DNA of 64,000 bases from Tubiluchus corallicola. Taxonomy: Eukaryota; Priapulida; Priapulimorpha; Priapulimorphida; Tubiluchidae. Positions 1 to 12,900 of this stretch are shown here, piece after piece (the first letter of the stretch is position 1; every line of letters starts with the position of its first letter). The notes under the pieces are model-generated. The model worked only from the letters and a program-made list of their open reading frames with translations. It had not been told where the DNA came from and did not search any database. The position numbers and the translations under genes are program-made. The stretch spans positions 262,282-326,281 of the forward strand of contig JAQGDQ010000016.1 in the NCBI GenBank assembly GCA_030141605.1, in the 5' to 3' direction.

Positions 1-111
1 AATCATTATTTCGGGAACAGAAATCGAAACTGGGAGCAAATTCTAATTGAACACGAATCGCTGAAAAATATGTTTGGAAAACTATCAGTTCACGGTGATT
101 ATTTGTGTAAC

Positions 112-246
112 CCTTTCCAATTTCCCTGACTTTTCACCCCATTTTCATCATTTTCCCTGACTTTTTACAAAATTATCTTCTTCCCTGACTTTTCCATGAC
201 TTTCCAGGATTATATTTTCAAAGATTTTCCCTGACCATGAGAACCC
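112..246. repeat. Degenerate CCCTGACTTTT short tandem repeat
   Basis: The core CCCTGACTTTT recurs about every 30 to 40 bases (near 122, 152, 184 and 226), ending in CCATGAGAACCCTG. It looks like the inside of a dispersed repeat within an intron of the VWD gene; I cannot place its ends. Confidence 0.4.
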
Positions 247-786
247 TGAACAGTTACTGTTATAACACAACAGCATGTGATTCTGTTGTGCTGGCACAAG
301 GACGGTGCTTACAGCTAAAAGCAATGCATAGCTGGACTTTCTTTTTGTGACTGGTACACTTCTGGTAGGTTAATTTTTAACTGGACTGTAAAAGTTAATT
401 CTTAATCTGAAAAAAATCTATATTCACTACATGTGGAAAGAAAAATCCTACTAAACGTTACCTAATATAACTACATTTCATTGAAATAAGTGATAGTAAA
501 ATGGATCTATAAAGACGGTACTTACCAAATAGGAAAATTTAACTTACACACAACCAGGTCTAATCTTTGAGATAACAATACCCTGTACAACTGTGCATAA
601 AATTATTCTGATGTTTCCATACTACTGGGCTATAACCAGCTTACCATGAAATGAAGCATAGTACTGCAGACTAATTCAAAATAAGACTTAGGTATGGTAA
701 TGGAAAAAATTTCGGGTACAAAGACATTCTACTTATTTTGAATGATCATGCTTGTAAACTTAATTATACATACAAATCCAATTTAC

Positions 787-927
787 CTGGACAAGCACAG
801 CCTTGAACGCAACCAGCATTATGGCAACTGGAACCTCCCTCCAAATCCAAATTATGGCAAGTTTGCTCGCAAGTGGAGTGGCAGTCTGAGTAAACGGCTT
901 GTGAGTTCGTACAATTCACATACAGAC
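787..927 (-). CDS. TIL domain 2 (start), last exon in window
   Basis: Encodes LYVNCTNSQAVYSDC, then STCEQTCHNLDLEG, then SSCHNAGCVQGCACP, the first half of a TIL domain. The exon ends CCAG|GTAAAT, so the remaining cysteines (CPxGxxL and the C-terminal CPC) must be on an exon beyond the left edge; I found none between 1 and 786. Confidence 0.82.
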
Positions 928-3900
928 CTACAAGTATAAAATGTGAAATATACGGTTTATATAAATTAATTTACAACTAACTGTTTGCTGCAAATAAGTG
1001 AAACCTAGCTGCTAAGATAAAAGGTTGTGATTATAGAACAAGAATAACTGCCAGATAATTTAGCAGTTTATCATTATCATAGGCTGAAGCAGCAGCACTG
1101 AAGACACATTATAGCTTTTGTGTAAAGGTAACTATCAAACAGAAATGGATCACAATTTGCAATCTATTCTTATATATAATACTAAAAACGAGCCTTTTGA
1201 TACCATTTGCTACTTTAACAACAATAACAATTTTTATTTATAAAAGTATCTAAAATAAATAGTATATCTGTTAAAAACACGACAGCTTTTGAACTTCAGA
1301 CTGCAAAGCAAATATTTTCATGCCTAACAGTACCAAAACAGTATACACACCACAATTTTTTGCCCAGCCTTGAGACAGATCATTCGAGTACCAGTCAATC
1401 AGCAAACCAGAAAGTGCACAGGCATGAGAGTAAGTGGCAATGGAGTTACACATAGCAAAGAACATATGTTCTCCATCGTACGAGCAGATATCATACTTGC
1501 ACATCCTCTCATACACATCAGGGGAGACCAGAGAGTGACACTGAGAAAATATCTCATCTTTGTTAGTAATTACCAAGCACCACTCCTCAGCCTGCTTCTC
1601 TGCCTGCAACACAAGTAGGATGGTGACAACATAGGTAAAAGTGCTTATTACATTACACAATGATTGTAACACTCTTTGGCCCAACCATTCTCATTTTTTT
1701 GCAAACACCGCTTGAATTTGATAAACTACTGACCCAATAATGTGTTTTAAACCTGTAAAACCAACCATGAAAATATATGAAAACTTTGACTATTAGTAAA
1801 GTATGAAGATTAACGTGTCATTGAAAAAACAATCTAAATCACATTAGTGTTCCACTGACTATTCTACCATGGACCATGTCTACTGAGCAAGTTTTTCTTG
1901 ACAAACTTCTTTGGTGACTTGACATAGAGAGAAATCAACATAGGAAAGCTTTTTGATAATTTTTTATACAAAAAAATACATTAATTTAGAAAATAATGTA
2001 GATTTGCACTGTGGTACAGCTGTCAAATGCACCCCAAGTATTACAAAGAAGGTTTTTGCTTCTAGCCAACTTCATTAAATTTCTCAAAACATTTTAACAT
2101 ACACACTTAAAGGCTAAGAATTATTATTAATTTACCAATAATAATTACACTGATTAAGTGTTTTATTTGGAAGTGACAGCTAATGTCAATTAAACATTAT
2201 GAATGTGAGTCGGAGTCTGCAACATGTTTTTTGTGCAGTAACTAGCGAGTTCAATTGCACGTCATACGCAGGAGTGCAGTACTCATATCTGCACTAATGT
2301 ATTTAGCTCATGAATTAATAATTATTTTGTTGACTTACCAATTATCAGAAAAGAGCCAATTACTGTTAATGTTTCTAAAAATTGGCAGTAAAAAATAAAT
2401 GTCCAAAACAAACTAAGCTCAGACTCTGCAAAAGACAAGAGCAAAGCACCAAGAGAAGCTCACACTCTAAGTCTTTTTACAAAACCCTAAGTCCACACGT
2501 AATAAAAATTCTCATGGAAATTTTTTCCTGCTAAGAAAAACTAATTATATACATGCTTATATTACAACTCTTATTTAAAATCAAATAAAATAATGAATAT
2601 AAAATAATGATTTTCCTTAATGAGGTGGAAAGAGGATCACAATTATTCTGGCAAAAACTTCATCGTTCTTTGATGCTTATAAAAATGTTCAACTCATCTT
2701 TCTCATTTAAAAACAACTATAATTTGGTAACTATAGCAATGGCAACATTTACCTCTACATTTTTGTCACAAGGATTGGATAACAGTGGTCCAGGGGCCGG
2801 AACGCATGAAGCAGACACTTGATAACTTTTGGCAAATTCAGGAATAGCAGATTTCACATCACCGTATGGAGACAGGAGCTCATCTCTGATGTTGAAGTTA
2901 AAAGTACCGCACATTCCTTGGACCTATAATAGCATTTAGATTACTAATATTTGAATGTTTTTTATTTATACTGGTCACATACAAACCATCTGTCACTGCA
3001 AGAAAAAGCAACTTTTTGTGTTTAATAAACCATGATAAATCTAGTGGTTTAATAAATTAACCAAAATTACATGTTTCTAAATGAGTTTACAAAGCAAAAT
3101 TTTAGAACACAACACTAAGGCTGAATGACTCGGCATTTACATTTTTGGTTTAATTCACCAGAAGAACTGCAATTCTGGATTTGATTCTGGTCCCCTTATA
3201 TGTTTTTACTTTTGCAACACCAACCATAGCAAAATTACAAATATAAATATTTTATAGAACTAAAGCGAATCAAATGACCAAATTGTGGTGGAATAGTAAA
3301 GCAAAAATTAGCTAGTAAACAGTAATGCCATCACTATTATTTTACAAAAACTTCAGATTTCATGCAAATTAAACAGCATTTCACTTTTAATCTACAGTAC
3401 AAACACAGCAAAATCAATTTTAAACATTTCAGAATTGGTAAATATGTAATGTAACACTTTGAAAAAATATAAACAACTTCATAAGGTATTTTTTAAAGCG
3501 GGCCATTTAAGAGCTGTAGAAACATGTAAAATTGTAAAAATTCTTAATTTTCTGCTAAGTTTGGCTTTCAGTCTTTTAAACATGACCGAATTCCAATGTC
3601 GGTTTCTTGAAATAATCTGTGTGAGATATTTTTATTTAATGGTACCAAACTAGTGTGGCATTGAATTTAGCAACAAAAATTAAAGTCACCAACCAAACCA
3701 CGAGTATTTAACAAGAAAAAGTAATTCCAACAAAACTGATAAAAACATATCACATTTACAAGTATAAGTACATTTATCACTATCAAATTTATTTCAGGAT
3801 GTATGTGAAACCAGTCTCTCTTTGACTGCTTTGCACACTTAACTAGCTGTACGGGAATTCTAATACTGGTTTCTTATGTGCTTCACATATAAAAATATTT

Positions 3901-6900
3901 AGCATAATTGAATTTTATATATTATATGTCAAAATATACCATGTTAGTAGCATAATATGGTGCCAATGTGATGTACACACGCGAGTACTGATCGTAAAAA
4001 AGAGTGAAGCCAAATCCTTCCACAACAATCATAATCTTGGAAGCCTGTTTAGTCGATAGCTCTTCATTTTTATAAGGAAGATCAACTGCAACTTGATTTA
4101 CAGTTACGTCCAGCTGGAAAATATACACAAAAGTGTATAACGAAACACTTAAAACTATGAAGGTTTTGCAACAAAAAGCACTCAAATAATCAAAAAACAT
4201 TTTCTTATCAAAATTAACCAACAACACAAATCACCAAATCGAAAATTGGGACACAATTAGAAAAGTTAACAAACCAAAATGGTTGAATATGGGCTTTTCT
4301 GAGACACTATTATCCTTGAATACAAAGATGAAAGATAATTGCTGTGAAGTCTGGTTTTAATAATTATGTACAGCTGTGATTGAACAGATGTATGGCACCA
4401 AACTACCTTGATCATAAATCTGTGAACAACTTACATCAGCAGTGATGCGCAGCTTGCTCGAAAATGTCTCCACAGTAACAGCATTAGTGCAAGCTGTTTC
4501 TTTCGTGCAATCAGATGCTTCCATTGTGATTACTAGCATATGTTTATCCCTTGCATCCAAATGCTGTGTCTGTTTTAAAAAAGGCATGACTTGTAGCCAC
4601 TATAACATTTTACGGAATCAAATTTCACAATTTTTGGATCTAGCAAGAAGTGTGGGATGCCTAAACAAGATCATAACGCATGCACAAGTTCACGTGTTGG
4701 TTGCTTAATTATTCTCTCGTGATTATTTTTGTTGCTTATATTGTGAATTAGGTAATCTATAAGTAACTGGAAGAACAATGAAGTGACAGAGAATTGATTG
4801 GGCAGACTTGTTATCTTTAATAACTTTTATAAAACGTACAAACTGTGAGTTAAACTTTATATCTTATAAAATTTGAGAAACAGTCGTTCTATTACAAGGT
4901 GACCAGTGGTCAAGCAACCTCCTAAAGAGCTATTAACCGAGAGCTAACTTGGGTGGCTCTTAATACTCTAGACAAGGGACAAAAAAGAAAGGAAAAATTG
5001 TTGTATATGCAGAACAACAAGAGAAAATGTTCCAAACAAGAGTATTAGTATTAAAATATGACTCTCAAATACAGGCAAGTCCTCGACTTACGACCACAAT
5101 CGGTTCTAAATAATTAGTCTAGGTGAGACGACATGGACAACCCATATTCTCAAAGGTGCTTTCCTATACATAAGACATTGTGTAGTGCACTAAGTATGGT
5201 GACACCTACGGAAAAATTCATCGAAACAGATAGTAATTTAAAGTTAATTTGTTTAAAGAAGTGTTTCTCCTCATACATTGTTACACTGTTTTGGTTTCTT
5301 TCATTCTCATATAAAGATGGATCTGCCCTAAGTGTTTCTAAACTTTTTATGAAAAAACGGATTTCATTACAACAGTACATGCTCCGAATGATTTTCTTAT
5401 GAAAACTTACACCAATCATTACTTTTACAAGAAATGAGCAAACAAGGATCCAAGCACATTAATGCTTCCATTCTAGTTTCGCAATTTATCATCATGCAAG
5501 TGAGTGTCTAGCACTCATCAGTAATATCTGCTTAATGTTGACTGTTGTGAAAAAACTATACCTTAGCACATAATTAACGCTGTCCTCTATAAATAGGTAC
5601 TGAATTACAATGATCATAAACAAGGTAAAGAATATGGTGGCAGTACAGCAGATAAAACCACCAGAAACAGTACTCTTGTTTTTTGTCCATCTATTTAATA
5701 ATCTGGCTTGTTAGGTTAACTTTCATAACCGTTTTCACGATAATTTTTAACTAAATTACTTTGCGCTATCAGAAAAATATTGTACATTATAAAACTCTGC
5801 TAATATGGTAATGCTTTGAAATTAAATTATTTAAAACCATAGGTGCAAAGGATTTTTTACAGAAACCTGCCAATTGCAAAAACTTAACATAACCTGTTGA
5901 AAAATAAGCTCTGACAAGTTTTATCATTGTGAAAAAGTTAAATAAAAATACTCACTGCTAAAAAATGCAAAAGACTTCCTTAATGGTTAAAGTACTAACC
6001 AAAAATAACGCACCTGTACTAATACTTGCTCACAACCCGATGGAGGGTATTCATATTCTAGCCCATCAAATGTTATATAATGGTGCCCGCTGAGTACAGA
6101 ACAGGTAGAATTACACACATCTGTCGTACAGTCCCACTGTCCTTGTTTGCACTCACTACATTAAAAATAATATAGACTGCCTTACAGACATGACTTTATA
6201 CAAATACCGTGTAACATGTGTAGGACAGCGATGGTTCTCTTTTGCTTATAACAGTAGTAATTAAAATAAATACACATGTGTGTGGTCAAAAAAATTAAAG
6301 AACTTTATTGCTTTATTTAATTTCATTACGTCATGAATTTTATATTTGGAGAGTTCTATAATCTTTAATATATAATCTAAAAATTTTATTTTTATTTACT
6401 GGGTGTCATAAGATGGTAAAGCATGAATGAGTAAAAAAATCGATTAGAAGCAAATCTAAGATATCTAAAAATAAAACTTGAGCAGCTAAAACATATTAAC
6501 AATACTAGATGAAAGAACCTAAACCCAACCATACAAAGCACTCCCTAAAATTAAACTGACTACTTCTAAACTAGTTTTACACCTGCAAAACGTTGTGGTT
6601 TCAATTAAGGAATTTCAAAAACAAACATGCCCTGGTACATGGACAAAGAATTTAATTAAAAATGTGTTGTACATATTGAAGAACATTTGAAACAATTGAT
6701 GTTTGTTATTAAGCATAACCACTAGTTAAGTGTAACTAGTGAGACTAGAAGTACTCAGTATTTGCTGACAGTCATTAATTAGTGTTCTGCTTGATGAGTT
6801 TAGTCACTTTAAAACACCTACATTCAAATCAGACAGAGAAAGTGCGAAAGAAAGTCAGATGAATAATTCAGAAATTTTCCTTACCATTCATTGCAGCGCT

Positions 6901-9900
6901 GAGTGACCTTTGACCCAGGTTCATAGAGTTTCTTATGATAATAGCAAGGACATTGTTCTGCAGTCAGGCACTCTGTGCCATTCAAATAGAGACCAGGTGG
7001 ACATTCACAACCGGGGACACACTGGTATGGACAAGCTTCCTCATCCATACTCTTCCCGATCATCAGACATGTCCGCTTACATTGACTAGTACACTCTGAC
7101 CAGAATTGACCACCGGGACAATCCTTATCTGAAAATAAATGTAAAAATTAATAAACATACAAGCTTCTCATATCGACTTTTTACGATTGTTTAAAGACAA
7201 TGTGAAGGCAGTTTAAGTTTGCTCATTATTTACACATTATCTTAAGCACAAAAGTATGCATTGCAGACATTAAAATTACTAATATTTACATTTCTTAGTT
7301 TCATTCAGTACCATTTTAGATACAACAGCATAACAGGTGTTGTGCATATCCAAGAAATGGTGTATTTTAGTGGATCATTGTACTTGGCACATCGATATTT
7401 AAAATTATGCAGACTAGGCCACATGCTTGCTAAACTTGTTTCTCGGAAATATCCTGTACCTAAAATAGGCATGGTACCAGATTAACAGAGATGTAGACAA
7501 CTACACGACTCAGTTCGTGGCATCGGTGAAGCTATGTGAAATAGTATGTTAATCCAAAGATTAACTCAAAATTGGAAATTGTAAACTTAAAAATTGAAGC
7601 GGTCTTTGTTCCTTACTGTTAATACACAGTAACACTATTATAATATCTGTTTTACAGATATGTGCAATACAGAGGGAAGATGCCTGCTGTTGAAAAATGC
7701 TATACATTGGTGTTGTCTACACCTGCTGTTTAGTTTCTAATCTAATGTTTAAATATGAGGAAAATCATGCAAGTTTGGTGTTAACATTTTTGCCCAAATT
7801 ATTGTATGATCAAAAATTTGTCATCTTTTCCTTTGATTAATTTGCTGTGCATTCAAGATGCTTTAAGACATTTTAAGGACAGTAAAGTAATAAATCGAAC
7901 TGCGCTACGTAAATACAAACAAATATTTGCCAGCTAAAGCATTATTCATGGACGCCTTCCAACTGACAAGATGCACAAATTCTTAAACACATTTCAATGC
8001 ATCTTCAGTTGCTTTTTCGTTATAAGTTTGATTTTAAAGATAAAAACAATGAAGAAGAAACATGTTTGCAGGTAAAACTGAACCTTGTCCAACACATGCT
8101 CAAACTTAACTCAAAAAATTTCTAGAATCATTTGAAAACTGTTAAAACAAGTCACAAAATTTAAAACTAGTCTTCTGAAAATCTGTAATTCTGTATTGTA
8201 GCTACTCACTTTCAGATATTTTAATTGTAGATGTGCCCTAAAATCAAAATACTGTTTTCCCTCAAGAATATATACATGCATACATACATTATACACCCAC
8301 TATCCACTATCTGCATGAAGATGTCGAAAGCACAGGCATTACTTACCACAAAGATCGGGGGACCTCCACAGTAACACGATGCCTTTATCAGCACATTCCA
8401 TTGCATACTGCTCAAAGTTCATGCACATTCCGGCTAAGCATTCATCAGCCGAGAATCCGTAGCAGTAATCGTGATTGCAGGTCTTTTCAAATAATGTGTG
8501 GTCAACCTAATACGGAAATAAAACACAGGGTTGTGGTTAGTCACCATATTCATTACATAAATACATTGAATTATGTACTGAACAGTAAGAATGTACAAAT
8601 CAACAGAATAAATGCAATATGCACCGTGTACTAAACAATAAAAACGTGCAATACACAAATCAGTTCGAATATGTACTGAACAGTAAAAATGTACAATACA
8701 GTGACATTTGACATATGTATTGAACAACATCAATGTGCAAAATGTGCATGGATCAGTGGACAAATGTAATGAACAGCATGAATCTGCAATATGAGGGTCA
8801 GTGAGTATATGTACTGAACAATAATAATGTGCAATGCATGGATTAGTGGGTGTGTTTACTTAACAGTAAGAATGTGCAATAGACGGAATTGGCATATGTA
8901 ATGAACAGTAAGAATGTGCCATTAATGGATCAGTCCTCATATGTACTGAAGAGTAGGAATGTGCAATACATGAATCAGTGGGCATATATACTGAACAATA
9001 AGAATGTATGATTTATGAATCAGTTAGCAACTAATACTTACGTAAGGATGACAGGCAGCAAACTTGGATGAAGGATCAGAAATCAAATGACATTTGTTTT
9101 CAATTTTATGGGCGAACGATGCATTCTCACAGTAATTGTATGGTAGTACGCTGTCTGGACACTGAAATAATGTTTACGATTCTAATTAGTACTCATTTCA
9201 AATTTCAGCCATAAAACAATTTTTAATCATAGTACCACCTGTTAGGTAAAGAATGAAAGATTATAATACAATTAACAAATTATCATTTCAAAATAGAAAA
9301 ACTTTTACCGGGTGTTCCAGAAGCAATAGTGCAATGGAATATTGCTGATAAGTTTACATCGGAATGTACAAAAACATTATATATTAACAAAATTTGAAAT
9401 ATGCAATTAAAATTGTATTTTTGCATTATTATGATGTCATAATTAAGAATCCGTGATAACATTTCTTGGCGATTTTATCAACATATTTTCGGCATATTAC
9501 CTGCTGCACCATTGCTTCCAGAACACCCTGTACAATTAAACAAATGGCTTATAAGTTGTTTCCTACTGTAGAGGGTGCAATATTTGTAAGAATTTCCAAC
9601 AATTTTATGTTTCAAGCTTCTGAATATGAATTCACTAAAGTTTGCTGAAGCAGGTATTAAAGAAAAACAAGTTTAATGCTTATGCAGAGATTACTTACTG
9701 ATAAATCTGTCTTCCAAGAATTTCCAAATTGAATCTCACTTTCGGTTTCCACACCATCGGGCATTATTAAATCATCTACAAGTGACCAAAAAATTATGTT
9801 ATACAAAACCGTATGTAATGATAATAATAATAAAAATGTTTATAGTTGAATTTCTATTATAACTCATGCAATTATATAGATCTACTACAATTTGTTGTAA

Positions 9901-12900
9901 TTAACACTATGTTAAGATATAATGCAAATGCGACAGATCTTTTTACTGTTTATTCGGTTTCAATATTTCATGCACCATAATGTTTGTGCATTGTAACCAC
10001 AGGGACAAGTAGATTTGCTTGTAGTTTAACCTTAATGTTTTAGCTGGATTTTTGCAGAATGTGAAGTTTGAACTGGAGAATGAACGTATTTTAGCTTAAA
10101 ACATTTGTTGGTTAATTAACCGCTCCATATTGGGAAAAGTGGTTTATATTGTAACTTACCAAGAGGGTTTCCATTATAATTCCCACAAAGTCCCACTGTG
10201 CGTTCGAAATAATCATCTGACTCTACAGTAACATAAACGCTATTGTCGCTCCACTTTACGCTAACTCCAACATCTGTGTCCAAGTACGTAAATTTTCCGG
10301 CACGAGTGATAGATACGCCCTCCCCTATTTGTTACATAAAGTTGATAAGTTACAAAAAGCTCTACTGCATAAAAGAACTGGAAATATTTTAAATGACTTA
10401 TGGACATTTTGCATATTGTAGTTTTTGAAATAAGAAATTAACTGCCAAATTTTTGCAAAAATTAATAAATTCCGATTCACTGCTAATTAAAAAGCATAGT
10501 AGATATGAACAAACACAAAATAAATACAAACATGCATTTTTAGGATAGGAAATAAAAGTGGCAATGTGACAAATAAGTAAATTAAAACTCAGCATTAAAT
10601 TTAAAAGCACGTAGATATGATCGCGACACACATTAAATATAAAATAACGTAAAATTACAACTGTAAAATATAACATGTAGATTCTAAATAATTTTAAGTT
10701 CAACAGAGGAACAGTTACATTAACGAATGGTTGTGGGCTACTGGCAATAATAATTTTTTCAACAATTTCGGGCTTCTGCTTTTGTGTTTTTTCTGTTATT
10801 TTGTAAGACATTGTTCAGCACTTTTCGTTTTTTAAATTACAGCATGAAATAGGTACCGTATATACTCGCATATAAGCCGAATTTAAAACTATAAAATACA
10901 ATACTGAAATCAGGGGGTCGGCTTATATGCGCATGAAACAAAATGAACACAAGGACAGACACTAATGCCAATTTTCCAGCCACACATTTTCATCGCTATC
11001 TGACTCTTTATTTGGTTGTGTGTCACCAGTGGTGTATTGGAGGGGGATCGTGGGGGATCGCCGTCCACCCACTTTTTTTTAGAATAAATTCACATTTCAA
11101 TAAATGTCTGCTTTTTGTATTCATTAGATAAAAAATATTAAAAATGTATACGGGTTTAATATTAAATCTACTTGTTTTCATTTTTTCAAAAAACGGTTTT
11201 AAATAATGTCAATTTCTTTCAAATTTGTGAATGTAAAATGGTAAGTCTTGAGACTAGCCGTCCACCTACTTTTTATTTAGCAATACACCACTGTGTGTCA
11301 CCAGTTGCGAGCCGTAACCAAGCTACAGCTAGTGGTGAAGCCGACGTCATCAGCCAATTGGTAGGCAGCGCGTGGGGAGACGAGGGTCACGTGGCTTATA
11401 GAGGAACAGCAAACCAATGAGGCAAACGTGAGCACGCGGCCACAGAATTTAAAAGTGTGCTGAATTTTGATAATTTTAGTTGTAAAATTATTTGTGCAAT
11501 ACACCATACCACAAGTTGATGGTCGGCTTATATACGGGTTTTTGCAAAAACTGGCCATTTTAAAGCAGTTTTAGGGGGTCGGCTTATATGCGAGTATATA
11601 CGGTACTTCCAAATCACTTATATGCTATTCACAGTATTAAAAAGGAAACCTTTAACAATTCTTCTGTAAATTTGAAAACACAAGTTTCATACACAAGAAA
11701 TGTTTTGCACTTGAATTTAATGAAAGTAGCTATCCCAAACTATTGGCTACGAGCAGTTTTGAAGTCCAAGAGGGTGCAGCATTATTATAGAGGAGCACCA
11801 ACACGATATAAGACACAATTGAATGCTTTCTAATAAATAGATTCAAATGTATAACAAGGCTACCCAATGCTTAGAATGTTACTGCAATATAAGGACCAAT
11901 CCATTGAACCTCCATATTATCCACAAGAGCAGCTCTTTTGAATTTAATGCTTGAACTAGTTTTCATAAAATTAATTGTTAACCTCACAAACTTCTCTGCC
12001 TACAGAACGTTAAGTCTAGTAGCAATTCTCATAATGCTGTGAAGCATTTCTTGGGATTATCTCTGCGAGTTTATCATTTTAAAGCCGTTTTTTTTAAAAA
12101 GCCGGTCTATAAGCCTATGACCCGACGATTCAATGGTTAGCCTGCTTAGATGGAATACAGCAAGTCCTGGACTGAATTCCTAAAGAGGAAAATGAAGAAG
12201 CATTTGTGCTACGTTAATCTAATGAATATGACTTACCAAACTAGTGCTTAAAGACTGACATGCATTTCATGGCTCTGTCCGATTAGAATATAAGCAATTA
12301 AAATAACAAGACAAAATGGCAAAAATGGAAAAAAACATGGCAGCTAAGTAACAGTCAACTATAAAAATCCCAGGGTGATATTGGCTCACTACAGACTTTC
12401 AGTATGCATTTTTGTATAACATGTAACATTTATTTGTATTACTAATATAAGTAGCTTTATTATCTTACATGTGTTTATATAGGGAAGTCCTTTTGGAATA
12501 TGAAATGAGTTTCCATTTATGTCTGTAACAGTCACATCACATCCAATCGCATCCACATCTAATGTGCCACCAAAATTCATATGCAGTATCTATACAAAAA
12601 AGTATGTATATAATAAACAAGTAAATACATGAGTCAGTAGGAACTGGGCAGAAAAAAAGATAAATTTCTTTCGATAATTTAATGTTAATGTGCTTGTCTT
12701 CTGTTTGACTGTTTTTTTTGTTTTTTGTTGGTTAACTATAACGGTAAAATGCAGAATTTTAACTCTTCTCACTTGATTGCACATGGAAGAGCAAGTGTCT
12801 AGAAAAAGCAATTAGAAGTTGTCTTCACAGTTTTTCAGATAATTAATTTCTGTAGTTTCTGTCTGCACTGTCTGTCCTGTCTTTACATACTAAACTGGTA

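Noticed and set aside
10857-11606. Treating GTAC at both ends as a certain 4-bp target duplication
   Set aside because: GTAC is palindromic and could equally be the end of the inverted repeat, so the superfamily was left open.
12118-12185. tRNA-like box A (CAATGGTTAGCCTG) on the plus strand
   Set aside because: The box B position is poor and no cloverleaf can be drawn; not reported as a feature.
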